Origin: Parus major
Taxonomy: Eukaryota; Chordata; Aves; Passeriformes; Paridae
Direction: 5' to 3'
NCBI RefSeq assembly: GCF_001522545.3
Contig: NC_031768.1
Span: 89,514,230 to 89,578,229, forward strand
Length of the DNA: 64,000 nucleotides
The notes below the pieces were generated by a model. The model had not been told where the DNA came from. It did no database searches and was given only the letters and a program-made list of their open reading frames with translations. The translations under genes and the position numbers were made by a program. Positions 13,942 through 27,200 of this stretch are shown in pieces (the first letter of the stretch is position 1; each line of letters begins with the position of its first letter).

Positions 13942-16900
13942 CCACACGTTAGTAGGGATATAGGGCCCTAGGAATGTGTTCTTTGTAAAGGGAGGAGTCA
14001 AAAGACCTCTTGAGGGCTTTTCTGCTCCTAACCCATGGATATTTGCCTGAGGCCTTTTATAGATCCGTGCCACAGTTTTAAGTGGTGCATTTATTTTGGA
14101 TTTTGAGCTTTTCTGTTTCCATGAGTTTTTCTGTGGTACTCCCTAGACTATGACCACGATGGGACTTTAAAACAAGATACCTGTTTTGTCAGTTTTCTCT
14201 CTTCTTGCTCACTTCTAGTGTATAACTTGAGACTAAAACCTCTCTGTCCTATGTGTATTTACTGACCAGCAAAACAAACCCGAAGATACATTACATTCAT
14301 AAAAAGTTTTTTGCCCTACTAGTCCAGATAACTCATACAGGTGCTTCAATAATGCTTTGGTTTATTTCCTGTTGTATCTTAGGTCTTCTAAAGGAAGTGA
14401 GTTCATATGTCAGATTTTCACAAAATACATACATTTATATATAGTCTATGAAATTTATGTTCTGTATATATACATTCCTAAATTAGGTGGAGACTGTTTT
14501 GAGAGACAAAGGTTAAATGGATGCTATTCTGAAATAATGGCATTCAGAGTGGAGAGTGCAGTTTAAAAGAATTCCAAACCCATCAAGGTATGGAAATGCA
14601 TCATATAAAGCACATGAATAGCTGTAACTCTGCCACATACTGCAGCATATTATAACTGTAAGATTGTACTTGGATGTTGCAGAATTCCTGATTGTGGTCA
14701 AATTAAGTTCCATTTTGAAAGATAATTTCCTTTCCTTTGTTTTTTTAACATTGCTATTGTTGCCTCTTAAGTGCCTGAGAAGGATGGACACAGAAAAACA
14801 GTAACCCTGCATGCAGTAGGGATAACCTCTCTATTTTATATTTATAAATCAGTTTTATGTCTGGGTCACACCTGCTACTCAGAGGGAGCCTTGATTATGG
14901 CATGGACTTGTAGGTCTGTGTAAGAAAGGTAAAAATTTGTTTTAATGTTCTTCATTTTGTACTGTTCTATGGAGAGATCTTTGGTTGCCTTTCAGGATCG
15001 CTACCATGGAGACTCTATATCTTAGCATTTCTGAGACTGGCAGATTACAGACTGGTAGAGTAGATCTGGGTTTTCTCATTCTTACCTAAAAATAAAGTAT
15101 TTAATGGCTGACAGTCTTGGTGTGGCAGTGGAGAAGACTTTCTAAGTGTCCAACCAGTGCAAGTGAATAATGAAGGGAAGTTTTTGTTTTGTGAATGGAG
15201 CCTGAATTTGGTAATTTAAAAAGTCACAGTAAAATTCCTGAAGTCCTTCTGGAGCACAGGGATTTAGTAGTCTACTGTGTGTGTGACTGTATATAAAATC
15301 TAAGCTACTTTTATCTTTTTTCATCTTGGAGTAGAAGCTGAGATGATTAGGCAGAGAGCAGGCTTATCTAATGCTCTTGAGAGTTTGGTAATGCTGCTGC
15401 TATAGAAAGCTTGGGCATTAATGCAGGTGTTGAGCAGAAATGGTGTCCCAGGAGGAACCTTCCACACCTATCTCCTAGTTAGGGAAAAGAGTATTGTGTA
15501 GAGTATAAATAGAAGATTGGCTTGATGGGATAAAAATGGTGCTTTTGAGACTACTTGGATGCTTGGTGCATGCAGATACTTTTTGGAAGTCCCTCTGGCT
15601 AGACTTGCTTGGCTACAGAATATTTAGCATAAACAGTTTTTTTATCTAGCAACATTACCTACCTGTGGCTCTCAATTGCTTACTAAATTCTTACTTGATT
15701 AAATTATCTTTGATGCAACATTCCAGTTGTGGAGCATGATTGGAATATATCATTAAATAATTTGTCTTCAGTTTTTACCAGGGAACACTGGGGTTTTTTG
15801 TCTTTAAAAGGGATGACTGCTAAATCAGGCAGTTCCAAACTCTTGTTTTTAACTCGGTATTTGTTATTCAAATATCCTGCTGTGGCAGCTATTACACTTG
15901 ACAGAAAAGAAGGGATAACCTATAAAATGCTAGCCATGGAAGGACAGAAGAGATCCACCTGCTGCTCCATAGAGGCTTCCTGAAGCAAAGAAGAGGGACA
16001 GATCTTCTCATTTATGTGTCACCAAGACCAGCTGTGCCCTACCCTCCGGGACTGTGCTGTAGTTCAGCCCTTTTGCCTTTGTTTAAAACCTTTTAATTGA
16101 GCTGTAATTGAGGTTTATTTTATTTGTGACACTTCCTTGAAGAGGATTAACTCAAAGTCAGCAAACAAAATAAGGATGGTTTAAGTAAATGTGAAAATGG
16201 GAATAATTTTTGTTTTCCAGTTGTTTTTTTGAGTAGACCTGACACTTCCTAAGCAAATGGCATGTTCCTTCTGGGAAATGTTCAAAACTTTGAGAGCCAT
16301 GTAATGGGTAATTGTTTTCTTTGCTGCTAAAGACAACATGTGCACCACCCATTGTTTCTTGGAAAAGTAGTACCAAGACATGGGAAAATAATAAAAAGAA
16401 GCTGTTTTACATATTTTGTCAAGCATCTTGAGAAGCAGTTCTGACTATTGGGCACGTTCTAAAATTAGCGATGCTGCCATTTTTTTCATGTGACTTAGAT
16501 ACTTCCTGGTCCCTGCTGACTGAGAAGGTGAGATGTTTGTGACCATCAGAGTTATTTCCAGCCTCCACAACAGAAAGAATTCCTCCTCTACTAATTTGTG
16601 TGTTTTTGAAGAAAGCTTGTTTGGGCTTTTTGTTCTGCTTTGTTTTTTCCATTACATTTTCTGCCTGCTTTATGCGGTGAAATATGGCCTATTTGGAACA
16701 CTGGGATATTAAATTTGAAGGATAATGTAGACTGAGGTTTTGTTGGATGACCTAGACTCTCGTGTATGATCTATCACAAGAAATAAAAGTGAATCTGATC
16801 TTTATTTGAGTGGTTTTATAAGAGTTGTATCGTAGAGTTGTACCAAAATAAGAAATATTTCTGGAAAGATTACAAGAAACTTATTCTATTAAGGAACATT

Positions 16901-19631
16901 CTAATTACAGTCCTTGGTGCTTTGGCACGGTGTTGATACTTATTTTAAAATATGAGTGATGTCAAAGAAGTGGTCGTTGAGCATTTGTAATGTTTTTTTT
17001 TGGCCAGGAGCAAAGAAGGGACTCACTCTTCTTTAAGGTGAAAATGTGAGGTGTGATGTTTATCATATTTTTAAATATACATTACAGACTTTCAACTAAG
17101 GAGAAGGCAGTCTACTTTCTTCAGGGTGGGTTTTTGTTTATGTAGTGCTTAATATAGTGAACTGAGATGAGTAATGGAGGCTCTTATGTGTGTCATGATG
17201 CAAATAAGCAGACTACAGACATCTATATTCTCTAGTTCTTCTAAGATTTGAAGCCAGGTCTAATTGTTACAAGCCCAACAAAGGTGCTCATTTCACATCT
17301 TCATTTGTGCTGTTCCTTTGAAAGCCCAGCCATGGTGATTAGATTGCTTATGTCCTCAGCTAACCAGTCAAAATACAAACATCCAGTCTGAATCACTGAA
17401 GCATAATAATGCATGTGGAAAACAACAGCTGGATCTAATTTCAGGGGTTTTTTAATTTCAAAAATCACCCTGTCACAAAAAGCTCCTTATTTTCTCTCCT
17501 AAGCTTTATCAAGTGATGAAGACAGAATCTAAAACTTGATGTCTTTTAAAGATTCATCCTCCTCTTTTTCTTCATTCAAAATTTGTGCAAGGATCTGCTT
17601 ATCAGACTAAGTTTTCAGGCCCTTTCGCATTCATCTTCCTTTAATCTCAGCAGGCACATTGAGTCATGAAGGTTGTACCAGGTTTTTTGGGCTTGAACAC
17701 AGGCATCTCATTTATACCAGAGGAGTTTATCCGTGCAGGCATGTTGCTTGATTACAAATGAAATAATTTGTTGCAGGCTGCTTAGTCCCTGAAGTGGGAC
17801 ATTGCAACATATCTGGGTGTTGCAGTGAGACACGAATACTACTTGCTGTGCTGTCCACCAGTTGCACTGCTCTGGCTGCAAGTGGGCAGAGGAGGGTTTT
17901 TTACTTCCTTTTATTTTTTTCCTTTTTAGAATAAAACTTCATAGGGGATGTTGACATTGCCTGTGGGCACTTTAGTAGAAAATTCAGGTTTGCTGTTAAA
18001 TAATAGAGGAACCTTTAAAAAGATGTGTTGCTGACTACCCTGGGAATTAGTACTACGTGTGCATGTGTGGAAATGAGGCCATAGCAGTTTGTTACTCCAA
18101 AATGTAGTACATGGGCTAGAGAACCATTAGGAAGATTGAGTATCGTATGTGGACGGACTTTGTTTTCTGATGCTGAGCAACTTGGTAAGCACTTTTCAGA
18201 TGAAGTCTGGCAGGCGTAACAGGATATAGAGCAGGAGAACTAAGGTGAGCATGGATTTCTGAAGAATGTCTAAAAATGAGGATAATACTTATTTTCTTTG
18301 TAGTGCTCTGCTGAACATATTTTATAAATAGTGAGCAATTCTGAGTTATAAAATTAGAAGGTGGTAACAGGTTATAACAACAGATAATAATCTTTAGATT
18401 ATTTAGTCTTTAGAAGGGATAGTTGAGGCAGTGGTATTAGAAGCTCTGTAATTTTTTTTTAAGTAGTTCTATATTCTTTCTAGGTTAGATTCTTCTGGTA
18501 GTGCAACATCACAGTAACCTGCACAAGAATTGCCTGTGAGACCTGGAGCTTCCTTAATTATACTGGATTTGTTAACCCTGTCTACTTGTCATTTAGATAT
18601 TTGCAAAAGCAGCAGTATGAGAACATATGAAATGGAAATGTTCTTTCCCAATGTGCAGGAAACCACAACAGCTTGATTGGAGTCAGCATTTAAAGAGCCA
18701 TAGCAAATAGTTAAGAACTTGGTGCCATTTTTTTTTTTTTTAAATTAAGTCAACATAAGGGCAAGAGAGGACCTGATTTGCAGATAGTGTGCTGGATTTC
18801 CTGGTAGGCAATGACTCTGTTTCTGTAACTGCATAACAGGCATAAAGGTTATCTGCTTTCACGCAGGGCTAACAGATCTAGTAGGACAAGAAAGTAGTAT
18901 GAGACATAGGAAAAACTAGGGCATGTTGAGGGTTGCCTGGAGTGTTGGAGGCATAACAGAGTCAGTGTATTCATTGAACAATTTCTGTGGCAACATGAAG
19001 GCCATCAATTAGCAGGAAGGATAAACAGCGCAAGGACTCTTGTTTGGATTTGAACTGATGAATATCTCTTGGAAAGAATCCTCCTTGCTAGTGGGAACAG
19101 CGTGTACACAGTCCAAAAGCACAACGCCATGTGCAGGTGGTAGAAGAAAGTCCCTTCCTGGTGGAGCACTGAGCTGTGGCATGCTGTCCTACTGGCTTGT
19201 CTGCATGGATCTGCTTGTGGGTGAAAATGCTGTAGTTGACTTCTTGAGTAGATAATGGACTTTCCAAGAGAAATACGTGTGTCTGAGACCTTTCTGAATT
19301 CAGCTGTCCAGTTAAACAATGTAGAAATTTTTAACTGATTCACCTTTAAAATTTATCTGATTTTTCCTGAATGTAAGTATACAGTGAGCACAAGATACAG
19401 TGACTCTTGTCTTCACCTAACGTTGTGTGCAGAATGTGTAGGAAGTGATACTGTCTTGCTTACATAAGCAAGGCAGGCAATATCACATCCTCAGCAGACA
19501 ATAATCATTATTTCATACTGTTGGGATTTTGAATTCCAAAGTGTGTCAGCCCCTTTGTAGAGAGAGTTTGATTTCAACAAAACGTGAAAAATATATTTTC
19601 ACTGGTTAGGTGAGGGACAAGGAAATTAATT

Positions 19632-20175
19632 CACAGAATCACAAAATGGGCAAGGTTGTAAGGGAGCATGGTGGGTCATCTGTTCCAGCATCCCTGCTCA
19701 AGCAGTGTCATCCCAGACTATATGGCGTAGGATTGCTTCCAAATGGTTCTTGAATATCTCCAGTTAGGGACACTCCACAACCTCTCTGGACAGCCTGTTC
19801 CAGTGCACAGTAATGAAGTTCTTCCGTCATATTCAGGTGGAACTTCCTATGTATCAGTTTCCACTCATGGACTCTTGTCTCATGATTTGGTACCACCAAG
19901 AAAAGCCTAGCTTCGTCCTCTTGACACATTCCCTGAAGGTACTTACAGACATTGATGATTTCCCCTCTTAGTCATCTCTTCTTGAGGCTGAACAGGCCCA
20001 GACCCCTCAGCCATCCCTCATAAGTTAAATGCTCCAGTACCTTCACCATTTTTGTTTCTCTCTGCTGAATCCGTTCCAGGAGCTCCATGTTTCTCTTGGA
20101 CTGAGGAGCACAGAACTGGACTCAGCAGTCCAGACGTGGCCTTAGTGAAGCTGACATAGAGGGGCAGGATCATTA
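19632..20175 (-). mobile_element. CR1 LINE, about 540 bp, antisense
   Basis: A longer CR1 3' portion in reverse orientation. On the + strand it opens with 'cacagaatcacaaaatggg' and continues through 'acctctctggacagcctgtt' and 'gaggctgaacaggcccagac' to 'tagaggggcaggatcat', which is the usual order for an antisense avian CR1. It is 5'-truncated at about 20175. It faces the + strand copy at 20745-21157, with their 5' ends about 570 bp apart. Confidence 0.92.
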
Positions 20176-20602
20176 CTCAACTCCAGATGTCTGTTCTGCA
20201 TGAGGTGTGTAGTGGAAGATCTTAAACAATGAGAATAAGATCTTGTAGTGGGAAATATTTGACAAGGTCAGTGAAGGTTTTGCTGCTTGCATTATTATTA
20301 ACAGTGGATGTTTTAGTGAGTTAGCTTATGAGAATCCTCTAGCACTGTGTTTTAAACACAAAAGAATGCATAGTCCATTGGAAAGATGGTAGGTGGTGTC
20401 AGAAACAATTTCTGACATAATTTGTGATTGACTTGCATTGAGCCTCTTGTCTTCTACAGTTGCATTTTTGGAAACAACTTACAGGTTCAGTAAAGAGAAG
20501 TTAAATGTCGATGTCTTAAGGTTTTAGGGTCCCAGATGACTAGGAACTTCCTTGGAAGCATCTGCTCATGGCTGCTGACAAACCTTTGGATGATGTGGTG
20601 CC

Positions 20603-20630
20603 AAGATGATTGGTCTGACCAAGTCATCTT
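20603..20630. repeat. Near-perfect 28-bp palindrome
   Basis: AAGATGATTGGTC (20603-20615) is followed after one base by GACCAAGTCATCTT (20617-20630). This is a reverse complement except for a single extra G. It lies between the two head-to-head CR1 copies, where I recognise no repeat. Confidence 0.8.
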
Positions 20631-20744
20631 TGTTCCTTCAGTCCCTTGTTTTCAGCAGTTCTCTTCCATTTACTTGCTACAGGGTTATGTGCAAGCTCTC
20701 ACTTTTTTTCTGGAGACAAGATGGAAGTCAGGATGCTCACAAAG

Positions 20745-21157
20745 CTACCTGGAGCAGCTGTCCTGTGAAAACAGGCTGAGAGAGTTGGTACTGTTCAACC
20801 TGGGGAAGGATCCAGGGAGATCTTAGAGCAGCTTATCAGCACCTGAAGGAGGTTATAATAGACCTGGAGAGGGACTTTTTACAAGGGCGTGTATGATAGG
20901 ACATGGAGGAATGGATTTAAACTGAAAGAGGTTAGGTTTAGATGGCAAAGAAATTCTTCATTGTGCAAGTGGTTAGACGCTGGAACAGGCTGACCAGAGA
21001 AACTGGACGCTTTATTCCTGGAAATGTTCAAGGCTGGGTTGGATGGGGCTCTGAGAAACCTGGTCTTAGTGGGAGATGTCCCTGCCCATGGCAGTGAGGT
21101 TGGACCTAGATGATCTCACAGGTCCCTCCTGGCCCAAACCATTCTGTGATTCTATGA
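20745..21157 (+). mobile_element. CR1 LINE, 3' end, sense
   Basis: A CR1 3' segment in sense orientation with the expected order of landmarks: 'aacaggctgagagagttgg', 'ctggagagggactttttaca', 'gacgctggaacaggctgacc', 'gttcaaggctgggttggatg', then 'ggcccaaaccattctgtgat' and a final octamer-type tail ending ATTCTATGA. The 5' border is approximate, because upstream similarity fades between 20735 and 20760. Confidence 0.95.
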
Positions 21158-24059
21158 CTTTTGCACATTCTGGGGGAAGAAGGACTTGGCTTCATGTTAA
21201 TTAGATTGCCCCTGTCCTGTGTTGGTCCAGCTGGACTTGGTGCTTGGGAAACTGAAACTGGAAGCCAAATGAGGTGGTACTGCAGCCTTTTGAAATTTGC
21301 TAAAAATGTGTAACTTCAAATTCATGGTGCTCACCTGACATATGAAATAATTTCTTTTTGCACCTTTCTTTTTTTGGAGATGTCTGTTCCTTTTTAGTGT
21401 GACTAAGTTGTGAATCTAATCATAGTGCTGTGTCTCTGCTTTTAAATTTGTCATTAAAAAACACACCTTGTTATGCAGATAGTTACTAAAACTTGCTTTT
21501 CTCTGTATTTTTTCTTTTGGGGCAATTTAAACTAGAAGTGAATGTGAAGATTTCCTAATCTTTTCATTTTAGTGCTGTGACACTCTTTTTCCAAAGGAAA
21601 TGATTTCTTGAAAAATGGGACAATGTTTGAAAAGTGCTAACGCTGACTACAGAAAAAACCCTCAAGCATGAAGTCTGATAACCTGTTTTATCAAGCTTGG
21701 AACACTAATTCTTCAACAGCTTACAGTAAATTTGTACTTTGACATAGCTGGCTTTCCCTTTCCAAGTGAATGATAGGTTGTTTGTGTCTAGCAAAGGTCA
21801 ACTGGTGAAATTATGCTGCAGCTCTGGGAAGAATGTGCTGCTGTCTTTTAATATGAAGATGCATATTCAGGGAAGCTTGAATTGGTTTTATATAAAACTG
21901 TGAAGGAGTGTTGAAACATTCTTATGTGGAGCTATCATCTGAAATTTGGTAGGGTATTTATTATTTTAGGTTTATTTTAAACCTGGTATTTACATGTGAT
22001 GGTTTTCTTAGTTACAGCAGTAGCTAATAAATTTTGTTATCTGCTCATGACAAACTTAACAAACCAGGGGGTGGGAAAGCCAACGTGAATTTGGGGAGAA
22101 TAGCTTATTGTGTACATGAATAAGGTGTAAAGAGTGTAAGTTCCAATTTTAACTTCCCTGCTGGAGTTGAGCCAATTTCTTCTCCCATTCCCCTAGCCTC
22201 AATGGAGGAGCTGCCCAACCTTCCTCTGAATTCAGCAAGGAATGCTTAACCTTTTAAAAGCTTTGTTATCTGGGAACTCATTATTAAGAAACTGTACTTC
22301 TTAAAAATTTAATTCTGCTTGGCAAATAATCATCTGTGGGCTAATTCCACTTGCCAGTTCCACCCTCCCTTTACTCCCTACTCAGTCTTCACCCGCCATT
22401 TCCCCTTTTTTTTGTCTTCTAATTTGAGCCTTGTCTTTCAGGTCTGAGGGAGTCATTTGGATTGACATAAAAGCCCCTCACGACTTGTAACATCAGGCAT
22501 TTTCATGTCATGTAGCAATAGGCCTGAGACAAAGGAAAAATAAACACTGGAAGCAGTACTTACCTGCTTCCTAAAATAATTTTTTTTTGACAGTGAGGAG
22601 GAATTCCTTTTGTTTTGCAAGTCCTTTGGAATCTGTTTGCATGAAACATCTGCTACATCATATGTAAGAAGAGAAGGCCAAGAGTAATAAAACATTTAAT
22701 TAATGTTTAATAACATAGTGATTAGCAACCCAGCAAATGTCTTATGCCCATGGGAGATTGGAACTTATTTGATTAGTAGATTAATTGCAACCTGTTCTGG
22801 TTATGATTGCAGGTGTAAGGTTCTATGGATGTTGCAGACTCCCTGAGGACTGATGTTAAAGGTGTATTTATACTTACTTAGTTGGAGAGTTAAAAATCAA
22901 AACATAAGGAAAAATCTGACTGCTGTTTCTATGAAATAGCAGGACTTTTACTGTAAGAGTGTTTTAACAGAGATCCTCTGTGCTTCCACTGAAAAAGAAT
23001 GGCTATTATTATCTCAAAAGCATAGGGCTGCCTTTTACAAAATACTTTTCCATTCAGCTCTTCTACTGCACTTTTTTTCAATCTTGTGATGAGCTTGAAC
23101 AATCTCTCTGAGTTTCAGACTGAGTTCTGTTTTTCTAACTTTTATCTTGGGTACACTGCAATTCTTCCTGCATCTGCACTTGCTGCTGGTGGAGCACAGC
23201 AGATGCTGTCGAATGAAGTGTGGAACTGAGGTGTTCATCAGGTCACAGTATTTGAAACAACCACTTAAAAATGATTTGGTGAATTTCAGGTTGTGGTATA
23301 GAAGCGACATGATGCCTGGAAATCTGTTTGTCTTCCAGGTTTAGTCTCAAGCTTCTAAAGCTGGAAGGAATTTGGAGATGGTATGAAGTCTCTGGGAGGC
23401 TCTTAAACTTCACTTCCATTCATAGAGGAAACAGTGAGCTAATGAATTTATCTTCCGCTGTTCAGGAAACTGCTGAGATACAGGAAGAAAATGAAAGAAA
23501 AGTCAGATGTTTTTTTCTTCTGTTCTCCCATGAGAGATCAAGACTTGTTTTATCTTTTAACATGTAAGAGAAATAAGCCATTTCTGTTTCCAGTTATAGG
23601 AAACTATGTGTAATAGCTGTGTGAAGATCAAGTTGTCTGCTTAAAGGACTGTGCTCTGCATTGGAAAGAGCAGCCTGGACATGACAAAATATGGCACTTG
23701 CCATTGCTGACTACCATGGGGAAGAGTTAGGAACTGGAGAGCATGTGGTCCCTTCCTGAGAAGGGATGTAATGCCTGAGTTTATTGGGAGCAGTAGTAGA
23801 ATAGAAGGAATTAATAGGGTGAAAACAAGGTGTGTGTTAGTAGCTTGGATTTTCATCCAGTATGTGTGTCAGCTCACTCATTACTGCGTGGTTGTGGTTC
23901 AAATCTGTCTAGTTCTGAAGGAGCTAATGAAATGTAGCCCACCTTTGTGGTAGCTGTGTGACTTTTTTTTTCACTTGTTACTCTAGATCTTTAATTTAAA
24001 GTATATTTTTGACTCCTGCAGCCCCTGCCTGCTCTTTAATTTCAGTTGAGCTGTTAATA

Positions 24060-24260
24060 AATCATGAGTTTGCAGGTTGGGAGTGTGCTGATGGCCCCAC
24101 CTACGCTTGCCTGAACCTTGTGCCTTTAGCTTGCCCTGGCCTGGCTCCAGCTCCAGCCCAGCACACTCTGCCCACTGGCATCTTCAGGCAGGTCCTGCCT
24201 GCTGCTGCCGCATTCAGAGCTGACACTTTTTGCCCTGCGCTGTACCCATGCCAAGGCTGA
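24060..24260. other. GC-rich patch in AT-rich intron
   Basis: About 200 bp rich in C and G, with CCAGCTCCAG, CCTGCCTGCTGCTGCC and similar runs, inside otherwise AT-rich intron 2. Opposing frames are open on both strands here (83 codons plus, 68 codons minus), as expected when stop codons are scarce in GC-rich DNA. I recognise no protein domain or repeat family. It could be an old repeat or a regulatory element, and the identity is open. Confidence 0.4.
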
Positions 24261-27200
24261 AGGTCGCTGTGCTCAGTAATAAATTTTGGACAGAATACAG
24301 CTGACACAAGCAGTTTGTGCCTGGGACTCGTTCTGGGTGTTTGCAGGCCAGCGTATCAGGAGCACTTTGCAGTGCAGCCTTGCTGTGCGCCTCCATCGTT
24401 TGGTGCTTCAGGATCTTAATTAGCAGATTTTTATAGGATGAAAAACAGTGGAAAGTGCAGCAGCGTTGTGGATCTTAGTAGCAAAGTGTAGCTGGGTCTG
24501 GAGCCTTTGATTCCTTCAGGTTATGTAGTAAAACAGAGCATGCTGCAACCACATTGTGCCAAGTTGCACAGATGTGCATACACAAGCATTTTGTATCTTG
24601 GACCCCCTGGCAGCTTCCTCTGCTCGTGCCCCTTGTGTGGCGCAGTGCATGCACTTGTTATTCTCATGTTGTATAGGTACTTAGCCTCTGGATTTTCCCT
24701 TTGAGATTCCTGTGAATGGCAGGCAGGAAGAGATACAAGGAAGGGGGTGGAGAGTGAGGATATTTAAAGCAGCAGTTCTATATTTGAACTGTGAACTGCT
24801 GATGGCTACCACTGGTTTTTTTGTTTGTTTAGTTTTGTTTCTTTGGGTTTTGCTTTCCTTAGGGAATCTGAGAATGTCAGCAATATATAAATTAGTATTT
24901 GATCTATGTTTCTGGGACTTTATGGGCTATAAATTTGAAGTGTTTCTACAGTTGCTAACCCTCAAAACTGCTTCTGTGCCATGTGCATGTGTTACACATT
25001 GGTAGAGGTTGCAGCAGGGTATGTGGACTTTCTGACCTGATGGGCTCGGCTGTATTTAACAGTCATCGATGGGACAGCAGGAACTGGGTGGTGGGTGTTG
25101 TGGCATTACAGCTCTTGGCATGTCATAGGTGCAGATATTTAATAGATAGTATTTGTTTGTTGGCATTGTCCTCTTATTTTTGGATTAAAGGTCATGATTG
25201 TGTGAGTTTGAGACTGACAGGTGTGCTAAAAATGGAGACCACCCCAAATTGGATCTGCTTGTGCTGTAAATGTGCTGTGACTGACAGGAGGGGGAGACTG
25301 GGGCTTTGTCCTAATCCACGCCTCTAATGTAAATGAGGAAAACTGTGATCCCTGTTAACATTTATCTCTGCTTTAAAACTGCTTGCCTAAAAAATGGACT
25401 TAACACGGGTGGGTAGTTATTGATGAACAACATGGACAGATTCCCAGCCCAGGCTTCTGTAGTTAAGCCCCCTTTGTACTGCTTTTTCCTCCAAGCACTT
25501 GATGTATATGTGATATATTGGGTCAAGATGGATGTAGGAATTGGCCTTCATTCTGTAAAATGCCTGAACTATCATATATCTGTTAAAGTCAGTTCTGTGA
25601 GAGTAGTTTCTATAATACTTTTGTTGACAGCAGGACAGCAAAAAACTTAAAAGCACTTTTGTGATTAATGGAGTTTGAAATCTGTCTTTGGAGGAATGGG
25701 TCAGGCAACTTTACAAATTTTTAGGAAGATATGGTACAGCTTTTATTTTGTGGACTGACTACTAAGCTTAGGACAAACTGCGCATACTTGGATTGGAGCT
25801 TTAGTAACAATATTAGTGAAAATGTGCTAAATATGCTGGGGTTTGTGATGCCACTACCCCTTGGTAACCTGCTAGGTGCTATTTCATTGACATCCTCTGT
25901 GGTCTTGAGTCTTTGTTTCAGTAAGTTTTACAAAGCTTAGTTTAGGAGGGATGGCTTCATTGTAGTGCAAGCAGCTGTTTCTGCAAGGCATCAAGCGTAG
26001 CTGGCTAGGATCACACTGAAAGTCCTCTCAGCATGTGCCTGCTGCCCTGTGCTTGGAGTCCAGCCTTTTTCTTGTGGTGGGAGAGGGTCAGAATAAAGAA
26101 GTTTTTTGCTGCTGGATGAAAAATGCTTTGGATCTCTTGAGCTTTCAGCCTGAGCTTATTCTCAGGGCAGGTTCAGCAGTGCAGCAGGTGAAGGTGAGTG
26201 GATGTGATGAGTCATTTTGGCTGTAGAAGAGGGAAGAAGTGGTGGGGGGAGGAAAGAAGCTAGCCCTTCTGCTTCATTGCTGTCTTTATGCCTCCTGCTG
26301 GAAACTGGTTTCTTCCCCAGTTTGCCCATGGCTTTCTCTTCATGCTCTTCATTGTGGAAAAACCTTTATGTAGGATAAGAAATGTGGTAGAATGGAGAAG
26401 ATTATGGTGGAAGCAGAGAAAAGGAGGAAACAGTAAACAAGACATGCAAGAGCAGGAATAATGTGTATACTGAGAAATTTGGATCTACCTGTACTGCTTC
26501 CATCTATCTGTAATGCCACAGTTCATGCAGTTATGCTTCATCTTCTGTTTTTTCAATCTGAGAGAAGAACACATAGTATTGAGCTTCATAATTTGAAGGT
26601 ATTACACCAAGAATAATAACAATTACTTTAAAACATGCAAAAATAAGATTAACCTTAGTTGCTGGTCCTACTTGATTTAAACAAGAAGTCAGATGCTGAA
26701 GGTACTAGTTGAATTAGACTGGTAGCTTATCCTGTCTTTCCATCTGAAAGGTATCTTCTCTAAAAGTTCAAGACATACATTATTTCATCTGTTTAAAATA
26801 ACCAGGTCATGTCTTTGGTGTGACACAAAGGAAAAATATAAATTCTTATTTTCTCCCATTTCATCTGCACTGAACATAATCCTCAAAGAACCTTGCTGAG
26901 ACTTTAAAAAGGCAAGAAAAATAAAAATCAAAACCCAGCATGCCCTTCAGCTAAGGAAACTGGGGAATTCTCTTCTGAACTGGATCCAGGTTATATTTCT
27001 CCATTTCATTGGGTCTATATTGACATTATCATGCTGACATGAGTTGAACAAAACCTTTCACCTTCATTTGTTCTAGTCCAGTTCAGGAACTTGCAAGTCC
27101 ATAAAGCCTCATCTCTTGATAAGCTAGCCATTTTATCCCCTGCTGTAAGAAGGGGAGGGAGAAGGGGATGGAGAGAGTGTGAGGCAGGGAGAAGGCAAAG

